From Echeneis naucrates (taxonomy: Eukaryota > Chordata > Actinopteri > Carangiformes > Echeneidae): 64,000 bases of DNA. The stretch covers positions 684,501 to 748,500 of the forward strand of contig NW_021780168.1 of the NCBI RefSeq assembly GCF_900963305.1. The letters run 5' to 3'. The position numbers and the translations under genes are program-made. Below are positions 1 to 8,932 of this stretch, in pieces (the first letter of the stretch is position 1; every line of letters starts with the position of its first letter). The notes beneath the pieces are model-generated. The model searched no databases. It saw only the letters and a list, made by a program, of their open reading frames with translations, and was not told the origin of the DNA.

Positions 1-620
1 TTCACTTTAACAGATTGGATTCATACATTTATGTGACACACAGTCAGGTCATGTCCTCTTTCTGTAGATCAAAGCGTTAAGTTCAAACACAGCAAAACAT
101 AGTGAATGATAAAAATGAAGATTTGAAGAAGGAATTAAAATAGAAGTGATGAACTGTGGATGGCAGCCTGCTGTTGATGCGACCTGTCAGTGTTTCAAGG
201 TAAACATACATTATGCAGACCTGACCACTGTTGTATCTGTTAGATCTTCAGTCATTCAGCCATTAATGCTGGATGTTCTGTCCAAAAGTCTCCAAAGTCC
301 CACAGTGAAGGCTTCAAATTCACATCTCTCACAGTGTTATCATGACAAGAGAAACAATATTTGGACAGACTAAGGTGAGCTGAACACAGACGAGGAAGGG
401 ATTCCAACCCACGTGTAGAGAGCACAATGTCCAGCAGTCCATCACCTTAACCACTCGGCCACCTCATCATGTTTGTTGTCAAAAAGATGTGGTCTGAACG
501 TTAGACTGATCAGTGGTTCTGCCTTCAGTGGCCTTTTACACAGGAAGTGCTTATCTTGTGCAACACTCTGATCTCTCAAATATCCACTCAGCTTGGAGTG
601 ATTTATCCTGTGTAGTCATC
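1..620. repeat. Segmental repeat around a tRNA-Ser relic; inverted partner at 57840-58230
   Basis: No protein gene is seen here. The stretch from about 260 to 620 reads, on the other strand, like 57840-58230, including the tRNA-Ser relic, the flank ending in a Tctcttgtcatgataacac-like string, and the AAGCACTTCCTGTG-type block. The two copies differ by scattered substitutions, so the duplication is not recent. Confidence 0.7.
393..471 (-). pseudogene. tRNA-Ser(GCT)-like relic
   Basis: The minus strand shows the serine box A (TGGCCGAGTGGTTAAGG), an ACTGCT anticodon region and a T arm close to GGTTGGAATCCC. The anticodon stem has lost a base and the box B cytosine is changed, so normal folding is unlikely. 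The inverted copy at 58004-58079 has the same lesions, so decay preceded duplication. Confidence 0.7.
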
Positions 621-771
621 CTACCAAATTACTGACTGAACACAAATGTACATGTGATGACAAAAAAACAGCCATTGGGAAGAAGCTGCATCCTGGATCC
701 TCAGAATAAAAGTCTGATGCTCTTAAATAAGCTCTGGCTTCATTTTCCAAGCCGCTGGAAGTCTCAGTACC

Positions 772-820
772 TTTTAACCACCACACCCACTTTGACAGAA
801 AGTGGGTGTGGTGGTTAAAA
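772..820. repeat. Perfect 22-bp fold-back hairpin
   Basis: 772-793 and 799-820 are exact reverse complements separated by 5 nt (GACAG). The left arm belongs to a repeat also seen near 17216-17240, where no second arm exists, so the right arm looks like a fold-back copy. Confidence 0.9.
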
Positions 821-854
821 AGTAAAGTAAAGTCTGTCATATCTATAATTTTGA

Positions 855-1020
855 TCATTGTGAACTACAGTTGATGAAAACCCAACAGTAGTTTATTTCT
901 ACAACATCTGACTTTAGCAACAAGGAACTGCTTGGATTTTAACACAGGTTGCTTTAACCAGCCAACATATACAACCTTTATCTGCATTGAAATCATTCAG
1001 CCTGTTACCGGCTCAAATCC
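855..1020. repeat. Dispersed repeat with Thr-tRNA relic; second copy at 16598-16755
   Basis: Both copies share blocks such as ATGAAAACCCAA and AAGGAACTGCT. On the minus strand they contain a tRNA-Thr box A (TTAGCTGGTTAAAGC in the second copy) joined directly to a T arm, that is, a tRNA without its anticodon arm. Confidence 0.6.
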
Positions 1021-1149
1021 ACAGCACTCTACTCAGCTGTTTTTGCTGGATAGTATCTGGTTTGGTTTCACCTCTTCCACAAAACTTAAGGATGCTGCAA
1101 AGGGAGACATGAAGACTGTGACAGTTAACTGACTGGTCAGAGAGAGTGC

Positions 1150-1400
1150 AGTGTCTTTTTAACACACAAACAAAGAAAGGCATACTTGTGGATTATATCA
1201 GGATCGGACCTTTTCCTGTTCCATCAGTAACCATCAAAGGAGATGCTGATTCCGTGATGTCACAAAGGTTCTAATGACATCAAAGAGATCAAAGACTCCT
1301 CCCATTTTTTTGTCATGACCTCCACAGTAGAGTTCACTCTGTCAATGAAGCTAAAAGACAATCATGGTCCTGCCAGATACCTTTGAGTTCTGCCGACAGA
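1150..1400 (+). repeat. Dispersed module with paired TGATGTCA/TGACATCA sites (copy 1)
   Basis: Related copies lie near 12115-12330 (-), 17838-17950, 19085-19265, 23595-23665 (-), 30455-30525 and 55255-55495. The core has TGATGTCA and TGACATCA facing each other about 12 nt apart. The module usually flanks tRNA relics. No ORF is conserved. Confidence 0.7.
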
Positions 1401-1496
1401 AGCAACAACAGAAGTGAAACTATTTGGACTGAACTGGATTTGAAACCTTCACTGTCGGTGGTGAACATCCAGCACGAATTTAGACATCCGTACAGT

Positions 1497-1581
1497 GGTA
1501 GTGTGGCCGCGCGGTCCAAGGTGCTGGACTAAGGCTCTCTGAGTCTCTTTGGAGGCATGGGGTCGAATCCCATCACAGCCA
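1497..1581 (+). pseudogene. tRNA-Leu(AAG)-like gene, decayed
   Basis: Its 85 nt match a type-II Leu tRNA: GGTAGTG acceptor, variable arm, T arm with GGTCGAATCC and 3' ACAGCCA. The anticodon triplet is AAG. One acceptor pair is A-A, box A has GCGCGG for GAGCGG, and the anticodon stem is poorly paired. Probably inactive. Confidence 0.7.
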
Positions 1582-1674
1582 GTTTGTTTCTTGTCAATGA
1601 AAACTAATCAGCTAATTTGGGCACTTTTTGTCTCCCTGTGAACAAAGTGTCCAATTCTCAGATATCTTGGCTGG

Positions 1675-2100
1675 AAAATGCTGAGTAATGCTGGCATGGG
1701 TGTGCGTGGTTCTTGTGGCTGAGTGGTTAAGGCGATGGCCTTGCAATCCTTTGGGGATTCCCCGCGCAGGTTCAAATCCTGCCAACAATGGTTTGTTGTT
1801 GTCACAACACGTTCTGGTTTCATGCTTCTTCTTTTTGCTGCCACAGTCCTGGTCATATTGGATGGACTGTTGGAGTTCCTGCCTTCACTCCTGACGTCCA
1901 GCACAAGAATCATGCTACATGTTAGGACAAATTACACTTCCTGTCTGAGTACCCAAAGAACAACTCCAATCTCCTCCTTAAAGTTGCATCCTCATTCTGA
2001 TCACCTGGCTCCACCCTACATGCAGCTCCAGGCCGGGAACTGAACCCACAACCTTATTGTTGTGCGGAAGCAGTTTCACTTTCAGCAATGTGTGTAGAAA
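1675..2100 (+). repeat. tRNA-Ser module, direct duplicate of 24240-24700
   Basis: The two segments align along their length, including GCTGAGTAATGCTGGCAT before the tRNA and ATGCAGCTCCAGGCCGGGAA after it. Open frames here cover tRNA sequence and are not protein genes. Confidence 0.8.
1709..1790 (+). pseudogene. tRNA-Ser-like body with TGC (Ala) anticodon triplet
   Basis: An 82-nt serine-type tRNA with box A TGGCTGAGTGGTTAAGG, long variable arm and T arm GCAGGTTCAAATCCTGC. The anticodon loop reads CTTGCAA, so the triplet is TGC where the sister copy at 24285 has TGA. The acceptor has one C-C mismatch and the anticodon stem two mismatches. Likely a pseudogene. Confidence 0.7.
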
Positions 2101-2284
2101 CAAGAATGGAAGGATTGGATTAGTGCTTTACTTCTGATTTCCACAGGTACCATCACCACGGCAACATCCTATCAGATTCCTCACTTAACTTTTGGTAGAA
2201 ATTTACTACATAGCTTTTCATCTGCTTCAGCTTCAGCTCTTGATAACACCATGGAACCACATGTATCTGTGTGAACTTTGCTGT

Positions 2285-2760
2285 CTGTGTTACTTGAAGT
2301 ATCCTGACAAGACACCAGCTGAACATAATCTTCAATCAGTGTCAACGGTGTGGCCAACTTTGTGTCCTTTTAATTAAATTTAGCAACTGTTCCTGGAGTT
2401 AATGGAGACTTTTGTGGAGGAACTGACAGGAAAGTGCACATCGTTCTGCAGCTATCAACAGCAGATGCTGCAGTGAGCCCCGTCCCAAAGCCCTCACCTG
2501 TTCAGTCTATTTATGAAACATTTCAGAAACATTTCAGAAGTCTCAGTCTGACCCCTGTGGTTCATACTTTACAGTATGTTTTCAGTCAGACCTGCTGATC
2601 TGCAGTGATGGGCTGTGTGTGTTTAGCTCAGTGGTAGAGCATTTGACTGCAGATTAAGAGGTCCCCAGTTCAAATCTTGGTGCCCCCTGCCCAACATACA
2701 TGATTTCATATGCAAGCACAAACGCTGGCTGACTGTAATGTTTCTCATCTCAGCACAGGC
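2285..2760 (+). repeat. tRNA-Cys module, direct duplicate of 27490-27965
   Basis: Shared blocks include ACACCAGCTGAA, GGAGTTAATGGAGAC, GCAGATGCTGCAGTGAGCCC and CAGACCTGCTGATCTGCAGT, followed in both by a damaged tRNA-Cys. A shorter third copy is at 28620-28760. Confidence 0.8.
2617..2688 (+). pseudogene. tRNA-Cys(GCA) pseudogene
   Basis: D arm, anticodon arm (GACTGCAGATTAAG) and T arm match tRNA-Cys, and the 3' side ends TGCCCCCT. The 5' acceptor strand is GTGTGTT instead of GGGGGTG and cannot pair. Confidence 0.8.
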
Positions 2761-2819
2761 TGTCAGGGGAGGGGTTTGAACCCACAGCATCAGAGGAGAC
2801 TGCAGCTCAGCCAGCTATG

Positions 2820-2872
2820 AGCAGAGTGCTGGGCCCATAACCCAGAGGTTGATGGATCAAAACCATCCTCTA
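2820..2872 (+). pseudogene. Initiator tRNA-Met pseudogene lacking the D arm
   Basis: The sequence carries the initiator hallmark anticodon stem GGGCCCATAACCC and a T arm close to GGATCAAAACC. The D arm is missing, with the acceptor GCAGAGTG joined straight to CTGG. A separate 3' fragment of the same tRNA is at 16835-16868. Confidence 0.8.
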
Positions 2873-3212
2873 ACACACTGAATGTCTCATCATTTAGCTG
2901 AAAAATGTCAGGAGCTTTTCAGCAGCACTGTTTTCCCTGTGCTGCTCCTGTCTCAGTGATGCTGTTGGATGCTAATAGGGCCGTCGTTCTTAAAGTGTGG
3001 GCTTCACCCCACTGGTGGGGAATAGAGACATGACAGGTGGGGCGTGACAAACTGGAGGAAATATTCTGTGATGGTGATGTGTGGAACTATATGAGGCCAC
3101 ATTCCCAGAAGTAGACGGGAAGAAAGCTACAACTGAGTCCTCTGGGAGTGTGGCCATTTTGTTTACTTGTGTCACTGTGCTTAATGAGCTATTATAGAAA
3201 CACACACATGTT

Positions 3213-3284
3213 CTCCCCGCCGGGGAATTGAACCCCGGTCTTTTGCGTGACAGTTGGAGATACTGTCCACTATACCAACGAGGA
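3213..3284 (-). pseudogene. tRNA-Asp(GTC)-like gene with broken anticodon stem
   Basis: 72 nt; acceptor TCCTCGT pairs with GCGGGGA, the T arm CCGGGGTTCAATTCCCCGG is intact and the loop CTGTCAC gives anticodon GTC. The anticodon stem (TCCAA/GCAAA) pairs at only one position. Box A and box B are good, so transcription is possible but correct folding is doubtful. Confidence 0.75.
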
Positions 3285-3299
3285 GCTGCAAAGAGACGC

Positions 3300-4430
3300 A
3301 TCATGTGATGCGTGACTTCACTTCCTCTGTGGAAAAACAAATGGAGAATAAAGTTTCCTCCCAGTTTATATCCAGGGACCTTTAGTGTGTGAGGTGAACA
3401 TGACAACCACTACACTACAGAAACTGCATGCGCGCATCCATTTGAAGCGAACGTGAGAGAGTGACGTATGAATATGTTTCACTGGGAGATCAATGAAAGA
3501 CAGGAAATGCCTTTGATCTCCGGTGACGTCACACAGTCTCGTTGTGGAGTTATTAATTGTTGATGTTGTTCTGTAAAAATCTGCATCAGTGAAACATTCA
3601 TTCATACACGAGGACATCACGTATATTGTTGGAATAGAAAATCTTATTTTTTCTGTGTGTGCTCCTGAGAAAGAGGCTCATGTGCTGGTTGAAGTGAATC
3701 AGCACAGCTTCTGTCAGGAACATTTGTTTGTTGCTGACAACATCTGGATTACAGATGACACATCAGACTGATATTATCTGTGTCATGGTGTTCAGAGATT
3801 TCAGCAGCTCACATCCAACACAGAGACTCTGAGCAGGCCCACCTGGTCTTAGACCCAGAACCAGACCCAGACCTAAATCCAAACCCAGGAGACAGAGGTT
3901 GAGTGAGTCAGTGAGGAAGAAGCTGCTCGTTCTCCTTCAACAGTTTGATCTGAGGAAAAGTCACTTCCTCTTTTCAGGAATCAACTTCTACCATCTGTCC
4001 ACTAGATGGAGATAACTGAGCATCAACTGAGAACTGAGTTCTTCATCATCTGGAAACAGACAGCATTGTTTTCTTCAGCTGGAGCTCTTTGTTCAAATCT
4101 ACATTGAGATTCAGAGCCAAATGTTTTTCCTTTCCTGGATTTACTTCATCATTTCAGTGAATCTGTGGATTCAGCTGACAAATGCAAAATACAACCAACA
4201 TTTAAACGATGACGTGTTGAAACTAAACTTTATTGATTCAGTCTGGTCAGCATAATATAACCTGATGAAACCAGCTGCAACATTAAACTGATGTTTCTAC
4301 ATGAATGCATCACTGATTCTAAAACCATAAACTGAACATGAACACTCTGTACACTCAGCGTTACACACATGAAGACAACATCATGTGTTTAAGGTGATGT
4401 TGAGCTGAACAGGACTTGTATTGAACACAC
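3300..4430. other. No gene recognised; perfect CRE at 3524-3531
   Basis: No ORF in this stretch resembles a known protein. A TGACGTCA palindrome lies at 3524-3531. Nothing else is supportable except candidate downstream signals of the U2 gene at the right end. Confidence 0.6.
4395..4428 (-). promoter_or_regulatory. Candidate snRNA 3' box downstream of U2
   Basis: About 10-20 nt past the U2 3' end the minus strand reads GTGTTCAATACAAG, loosely like the snRNA 3' box (GTTT, A-run, AGA). The match is weak and rests mainly on position. Confidence 0.3.
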
Positions 4431-4436
4431 AGAGGG

Positions 4437-4623
4437 AGTGCACCGTTCCTGGAGATACTGCAATACCAGGTCGATGCGTGGAGTGGACGGAGCAAGCCCC
4501 TATTCCATCTCCCTGTTCTAAAAATCTATTTAATATATGGTCCCCGGGTAGGGGACGTATCAGATATTAAACTGATAAGAACAGATACTACACTTGATCT
4601 TAGCCAAAAGGCCGAGAAGCGAT
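4437..4623 (-). ncRNA. rnu2: U2 spliceosomal snRNA
   Basis: The minus strand gives a full-length U2 from ATCGCTTCTCGGCCTTTTGG to GGAACGGTGCA. The branch-point recognition GTAGTA, stem-loop IIa, an intact and compensated stem-loop IIb (GTCCCC/GGGGAC) and the 3' domain with CGCATCGACCTGGTATTGCA are all present. Its role is base-pairing with the intron branch site in the spliceosome. The Sm site reads ATTTTTAG where human and zebrafish U2 have ATTTTTGG, with a nearby AATAGA for AATGGA. It is either an active variant locus or a young pseudogene; the compensated stems favour the first. Confidence 0.93.
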
Positions 4624-5890
4624 ACCGCTCAGCTGTCGGAGGTAACGGAGTGTTTCTCCGCACCGACCCGCTCAGTGAGGGGTCAGAGTCGGCTTCAGTA
4701 ACAACATCACTCCGAGAGAGAGACACAAACAGAAGACATGAAGAAACGAAGGAGGGATCAGAAAACAACCACAGACATGTTATTTTCACAAAGTTACGTT
4801 GTAGAGCAAAGAAAACGTCTCTTTTTGGTCACCTGTAAAACTTCATATCTATGTCAATTTACCAGCTGAATATTATTGTGAAAACATCAGTTTGTCCTCT
4901 CATGTGATGGGCCTCATGGTGTGTCCATCAAAATAACCCCCCTGTCTGCACGGATTCTCTGAAGATTCGGCTCTCCGAAAGAGAAAATAATAAAATGAAA
5001 GAGTAACTTTGTCATCCACAGAATAAAACCACAAATTACATATTTAAAATAGCATTCAAAGTACTTTAACCCAACATTAGCTTAATGCTAACATGCAATA
5101 GAAAACTCTATAGACCGGCTAACGGGATTAGCATCAGTACCGCGATCATTTTAAAGAGTCACTGAACTTATTTCAACTCAAACATGGCAGTGTTACTAAA
5201 GTAAGACGGGACAAATGTAACACTCAGAATCGGATCAATGAAAACGCTCCAAATGACGTCACTACTTTCAGTAAGCAATATTCCCCAGAACAGACAAAAA
5301 TCTGGTGACTACGTCACACTTCCACTAAGTTATTGCCGGAAAATTGCTTTTTAAAACAGAAAAGTAAATTAGTCAGAGCAGACAATTTTTCGATTTAAAC
5401 ATTGTGATGATCATTTCCTGTGTCACATCTGTAATAATATAATAGGTGATTTAGTTTTCTAACACATCCTGTTTCAAGTTTCAAATGTCCCAGTTTTGCG
5501 GTTTCGCATAAATGTTGGAAGTCCCTGTCTGGATGAGATTTAGATTTAGATTTACAACAATTTTAGATTTACACAACAATTCTGTTGTGTTGGTAGAAAC
5601 TGTTTGTTCATTCTCTCATTTCAGCATTAGGAAACAATGCCTGCTATAAAAGGCATTCATGTGGGAGACCTAGAATCCATGATGTGTTACACGAAGAGCT
5701 CAGTCATCATCAGCCATCACATTCATCTGATTTTGTACACAGGCTGGATCCAGAGTAGAGCTGGGTATCATGCAACGCACACGATTGCTACTTCGGCCCC
5801 TGAAGTTCAGGAAAAACTGCAGTTTTACTTACGAGGCAAATGATTTCCTCCAAATATCAAGTTGTGCATATGCTATTACAGGAAATGTTG
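4624..5890. other. U2 upstream region and repeat; no protein gene
   Basis: This holds the U2 promoter side and otherwise no recognised gene. A CRE palindrome (TGACGTCA) lies at 5254-5261. The part 5615-5705 (GGAAACAATGCC, CATTCATGTGGGAGAC) recurs inverted at 54800-54885. I could not identify the snRNA proximal sequence element with confidence. Confidence 0.5.
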
Positions 5891-5894
5891 TAAA

Positions 5895-6790
5895 TTACAG
5901 TGTGCCATTTCTGAGTCAGTATGTTCTGTTTATTAATGTTTAAGCTTCAGTCTCCTTATGCTTAGTTAACGTTTCTTAAACAGGGCCTGTTTTTGCCCAT
6001 TTTTTTAGTTTTACTTCAGAATTATGTAAATTTTTCTTTGTTGTGACATGTTGTCTGTTAATTAAAAGAAAAGAAAAATCTTGTTTAATACATTTGTCCT
6101 TTTCTGTTTGATCCCCAACAGTGCTCATGAGTTTAATATATAAAAAACCTAAAGTAGGATTTGATTCCATAACAGCAGGACAAAGTGTGTCATTAATCTT
6201 CTGGATTCTACAGACCGAGGAGTTCATGTTCTGATAGATTGCTGCTCAGATGTCATGTACACTGTGGGACACACAATACTCACAGAGGACTTTATTGTGC
6301 TGCAGTGAGATGTATAAAAAGCTCCAGTTCTACAGTCAGAAGATGTCCAGTCTGAAGGTGGATGAGTTCTGACTGCAGAAGAAAGTTTCAGAGCGTCTTC
6401 CAATGGCTGATTATTGATCTGTGATCAGGTTATGAACTATAAACACTGATCATCTTCAGGTTGGTACAACAATCAATCAAATATGCTGCTTTTTAGGTTT
6501 TAACATTAATTAAAAGAACAAGTGTTGACAAAAAATGCTGTCTGTGACATTCACATTAGAATTCCAAACTATATGTAAACTCCATGTCTGAATAGAGGTG
6601 GATGTGTGAACGTGTGTTAAAATCAGAGAAAATGAGAGAAACTCATTCAACTCAAATCCAGGAACATCCCAAACATGACTATTAGTCCTGTCTGAGCGTT
6701 TCCTCCACTGACAGCAAACATACTGTATATCCATACTGATCACTGTGATCCTCTGTGATACCTCACTATCATATGAAGAAATATCACAAA
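5895..6790 (+). repeat. Dispersed 0.9-1.1 kb repeat, copy A
   Basis: Related to 14630-15490 (+) and 36655-37740 (-). The order of shared blocks is conserved: CAGTGTGCCATTT, GATCCCCAACAG, CAGAAGATGTCCAGTCTGAA, GACATTCACATTAGAATTCC and CTCACTATCATATGAAGAAA. Copy A lacks an internal block near its right end present in the others. The family is unclassified. The shared antisense ORF is short and likely incidental. Confidence 0.8.
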
Positions 6791-6971
6791 CATCCCCTGC
6801 ATGGTATACTGGATTTGATGGCTCTGATGGAATAAACTGTGTCTACACAAGCTGCATGAATGTGGCAGCTGCAGCATGTTGAACAGACATGGTTAGCAGA
6901 GTCCTCATTGGAAACTTAAGTTTGTTACATCTAACTCAGTTACATTAGACAGACAAACTCTTGCAGCTAAT

Positions 6972-7043
6972 GGCTCGTTGGTCTAGGTGTATGATTCTTG
7001 CTTTGGGTGCGAGAGGTCCTGCTTTCAAACCCCGGACGAGCCC
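6972..7043 (+). pseudogene. tRNA-Pro(TGG)-like gene, T stem damaged
   Basis: 72 nt; acceptor GGCTCGT/ACGAGCC fully paired, anticodon loop TTTGGGT with TGG, anticodon stem paired through G-T. The T stem (CTGCT against CCCGG) has lost at least two pairs. Other Pro relics are listed separately. Confidence 0.75.
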
Positions 7044-7290
7044 TTAGTGTTACGTTGCCAATGTCATTTCCTGACCATCACGACTCTCACCAAAGTTTGT
7101 CTCCTGTAAAAAAAGGGCAATCACCATCTGCTCAACACAGCAACCAACACTAGACTACTGTCTCTCTAGTGCAGAGACTGCAAGCAAAACCTGTAATACA
7201 AGAAGTGATGGCAGTACCTTGATTGCCTTTTGAGCTTCATTAACAGTGAGCACTCTATGGTGGAGTTCATGAGAAAAAATGGGAGTGGAA

Positions 7291-7363
7291 CTAAAGGTGA
7301 GAGGCTCCAACTCACCACCTTCAGATTATGAGACTGACACGCTGCCTACTGCACCAACGAGGC
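7291..7363 (-). pseudogene. Elongator tRNA-Met(CAT) pseudogene
   Basis: Box A (TTGGTGCAGTAGG), the anticodon arm GTCTCATAATCTGA and part of the T arm match elongator tRNA-Met. The 3' acceptor strand does not pair with GCCTCGT. A 5' half of the same tRNA lies at 57670-57714 (+). Confidence 0.75.
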
Positions 7364-7399
7364 TTGGAACCCAGAGTAAGTAAAAGAGTGACTGCAACA

Positions 7400-8450
7400 T
7401 GGACAGCTGAACCATTTATATTTAATGGCATACATACCCTTTATATATACCAATCAGCGGAACACTAGTTATCAGTCCAGGTTTGGGTGTGAGGGGATTT
7501 ATGGTGTGAGTCTGCGTTATCTCTAGGCCTCCACCCTTTTCGGTTTGAGGGGAGAGCTGAAATGTTTTCCTTGATAATCTGAGTGAAGTGAGGTCCTGCT
7601 GGGAGCACCTCAGGGCAGCAAGGTGCCTTTATACTTTGTTTGGTGGGAGGTGATAACCAACTATCGATCCTGGATGATAGCTGTTGTTACCACCTGAATT
7701 CAGAGTCCCTTTGTGGGGGTTTTATGTAAATGATCCTTTTCCTGTGGGGGAGTAAGTCTGATGTAGGTTTCTTCAGCCAATCATAAATTACTCTGGCATC
7801 TTTACAGTTTTAAGGCTCAAAGCTCGGGGGTTTGTTGCTGTTAAACATTTGTTTGGTTCCTGTTTTCTGTTCAAGTGATATTTTTATGAGCTCTCTTTGG
7901 TACCAGAGCATCCCTGTGACCTTACTGTGACCTGTGGATCTGGTCTGCAACATATGGAAATATCATACCTTTATGAATGATAAAATCTGAAAACATTCAT
8001 GGAATACATAGAAAACAGTATCAGAGTCACAAATATTTTTAGAAATTTATAGCAAAATATATCACAATAAGTAGAAAATATGTTGAAAGACTGACAGCAT
8101 AGGTCTCACATGGAGTGATGATTTAAAAAATAATACACATATTGAAATCATTTTTATAAAACTATAATGGATCACAGTTTAGTTCTGATAAATGACTTTG
8201 ATAAAGTGAGTAACTTACAGGTTTAATCCATTTTCAGTTTATATTATTTTCATATCACAGAATATGCCGATTTTAGGTATAATACAACAAATTGTCACAT
8301 AATTTCTGATTCCAAATAAAAATCTAAAAAAAAAAAAAAAACAAACATGTTTCTATAAAGATTAATTTGTAGAACAAAAGTCTAAATTTTTTATGCGTTT
8401 TATTTAAATTCTTTGAAATTTTTCTGGTATATAAGTCACTGACCCAATAC
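7400..8450. other. AT-rich intergenic stretch, no gene recognised
   Basis: No ORF of note, no tRNA, no repeat shared with the rest of the window was seen. A poly-A run lies near 8327-8341. It is the 3' flank of the zinc-finger gene. Confidence 0.5.
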
Positions 8451-8562
8451 ATGTGAGTGAGGACTAAAAACAGCAAAGCAAAAGTAAAAAAAATTGACCA
8501 AAGATGTTACAGTTTACTTTTGGTCAACCAGCAAAGATCCTGCAGTCAGCCACTTTGGTCTT

Positions 8563-8932
8563 TTTCTTTACAATCGCCACAACCAAACGGTTTCCCTTTT
8601 GTATGGACCTTCATGTGTAATTTCAGGTTTTGCCTTAGTTTAAATTTTTTACCACAAACATCACAGCTGAATGGTTTCTCTCCTGTATGGACCGTCATGT
8701 GCTTCTCTAACCTTCTCTTTCGTTTAAACCTTTTCCCACAAATATCACAGCTGAAGGGTTTCTCTTATGTGTGGACTACCATGTGTGATTTAAGGGTTTT
8801 CTGTCGTATAAACCTTTTACCACAAACATCACGGCTGAATGGTTTCTCTCCTGTATAGACCGCCATGTGCTTGTCTAAGCTTCTCTTTCGTTTAAACCTT
8901 TTCCCACAAATATCACAGCTGAAGGGTTTCTC
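8563..8932 (-). pseudogene. Detached 3' part of the zinc-finger gene, in frame beyond the stop
   Basis: Minus-strand frame continuing directly after the stop at 8933-8935. It encodes a two-finger unit, a second identical stop (TAA in the linker, at about 8765-8767), then two further fingers and a natural-looking tail (KPFGCGDCKEKDQSG). 8761-8928 and 8929-9096 are near-identical 168-bp tandem units, equal to two fingers, so the stop itself was copied. Confidence 0.8.

Noticed and set aside
1608-2043. Overlapping frames of about 100 aa on both strands
   Set aside because: They run through tRNA-Leu and tRNA-Ser bodies and are not conserved in the duplicate at 24240-24700.
3589-3771. 60-aa frame as a gene
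   Set aside because: No domain, no splice context, and length expected by chance.
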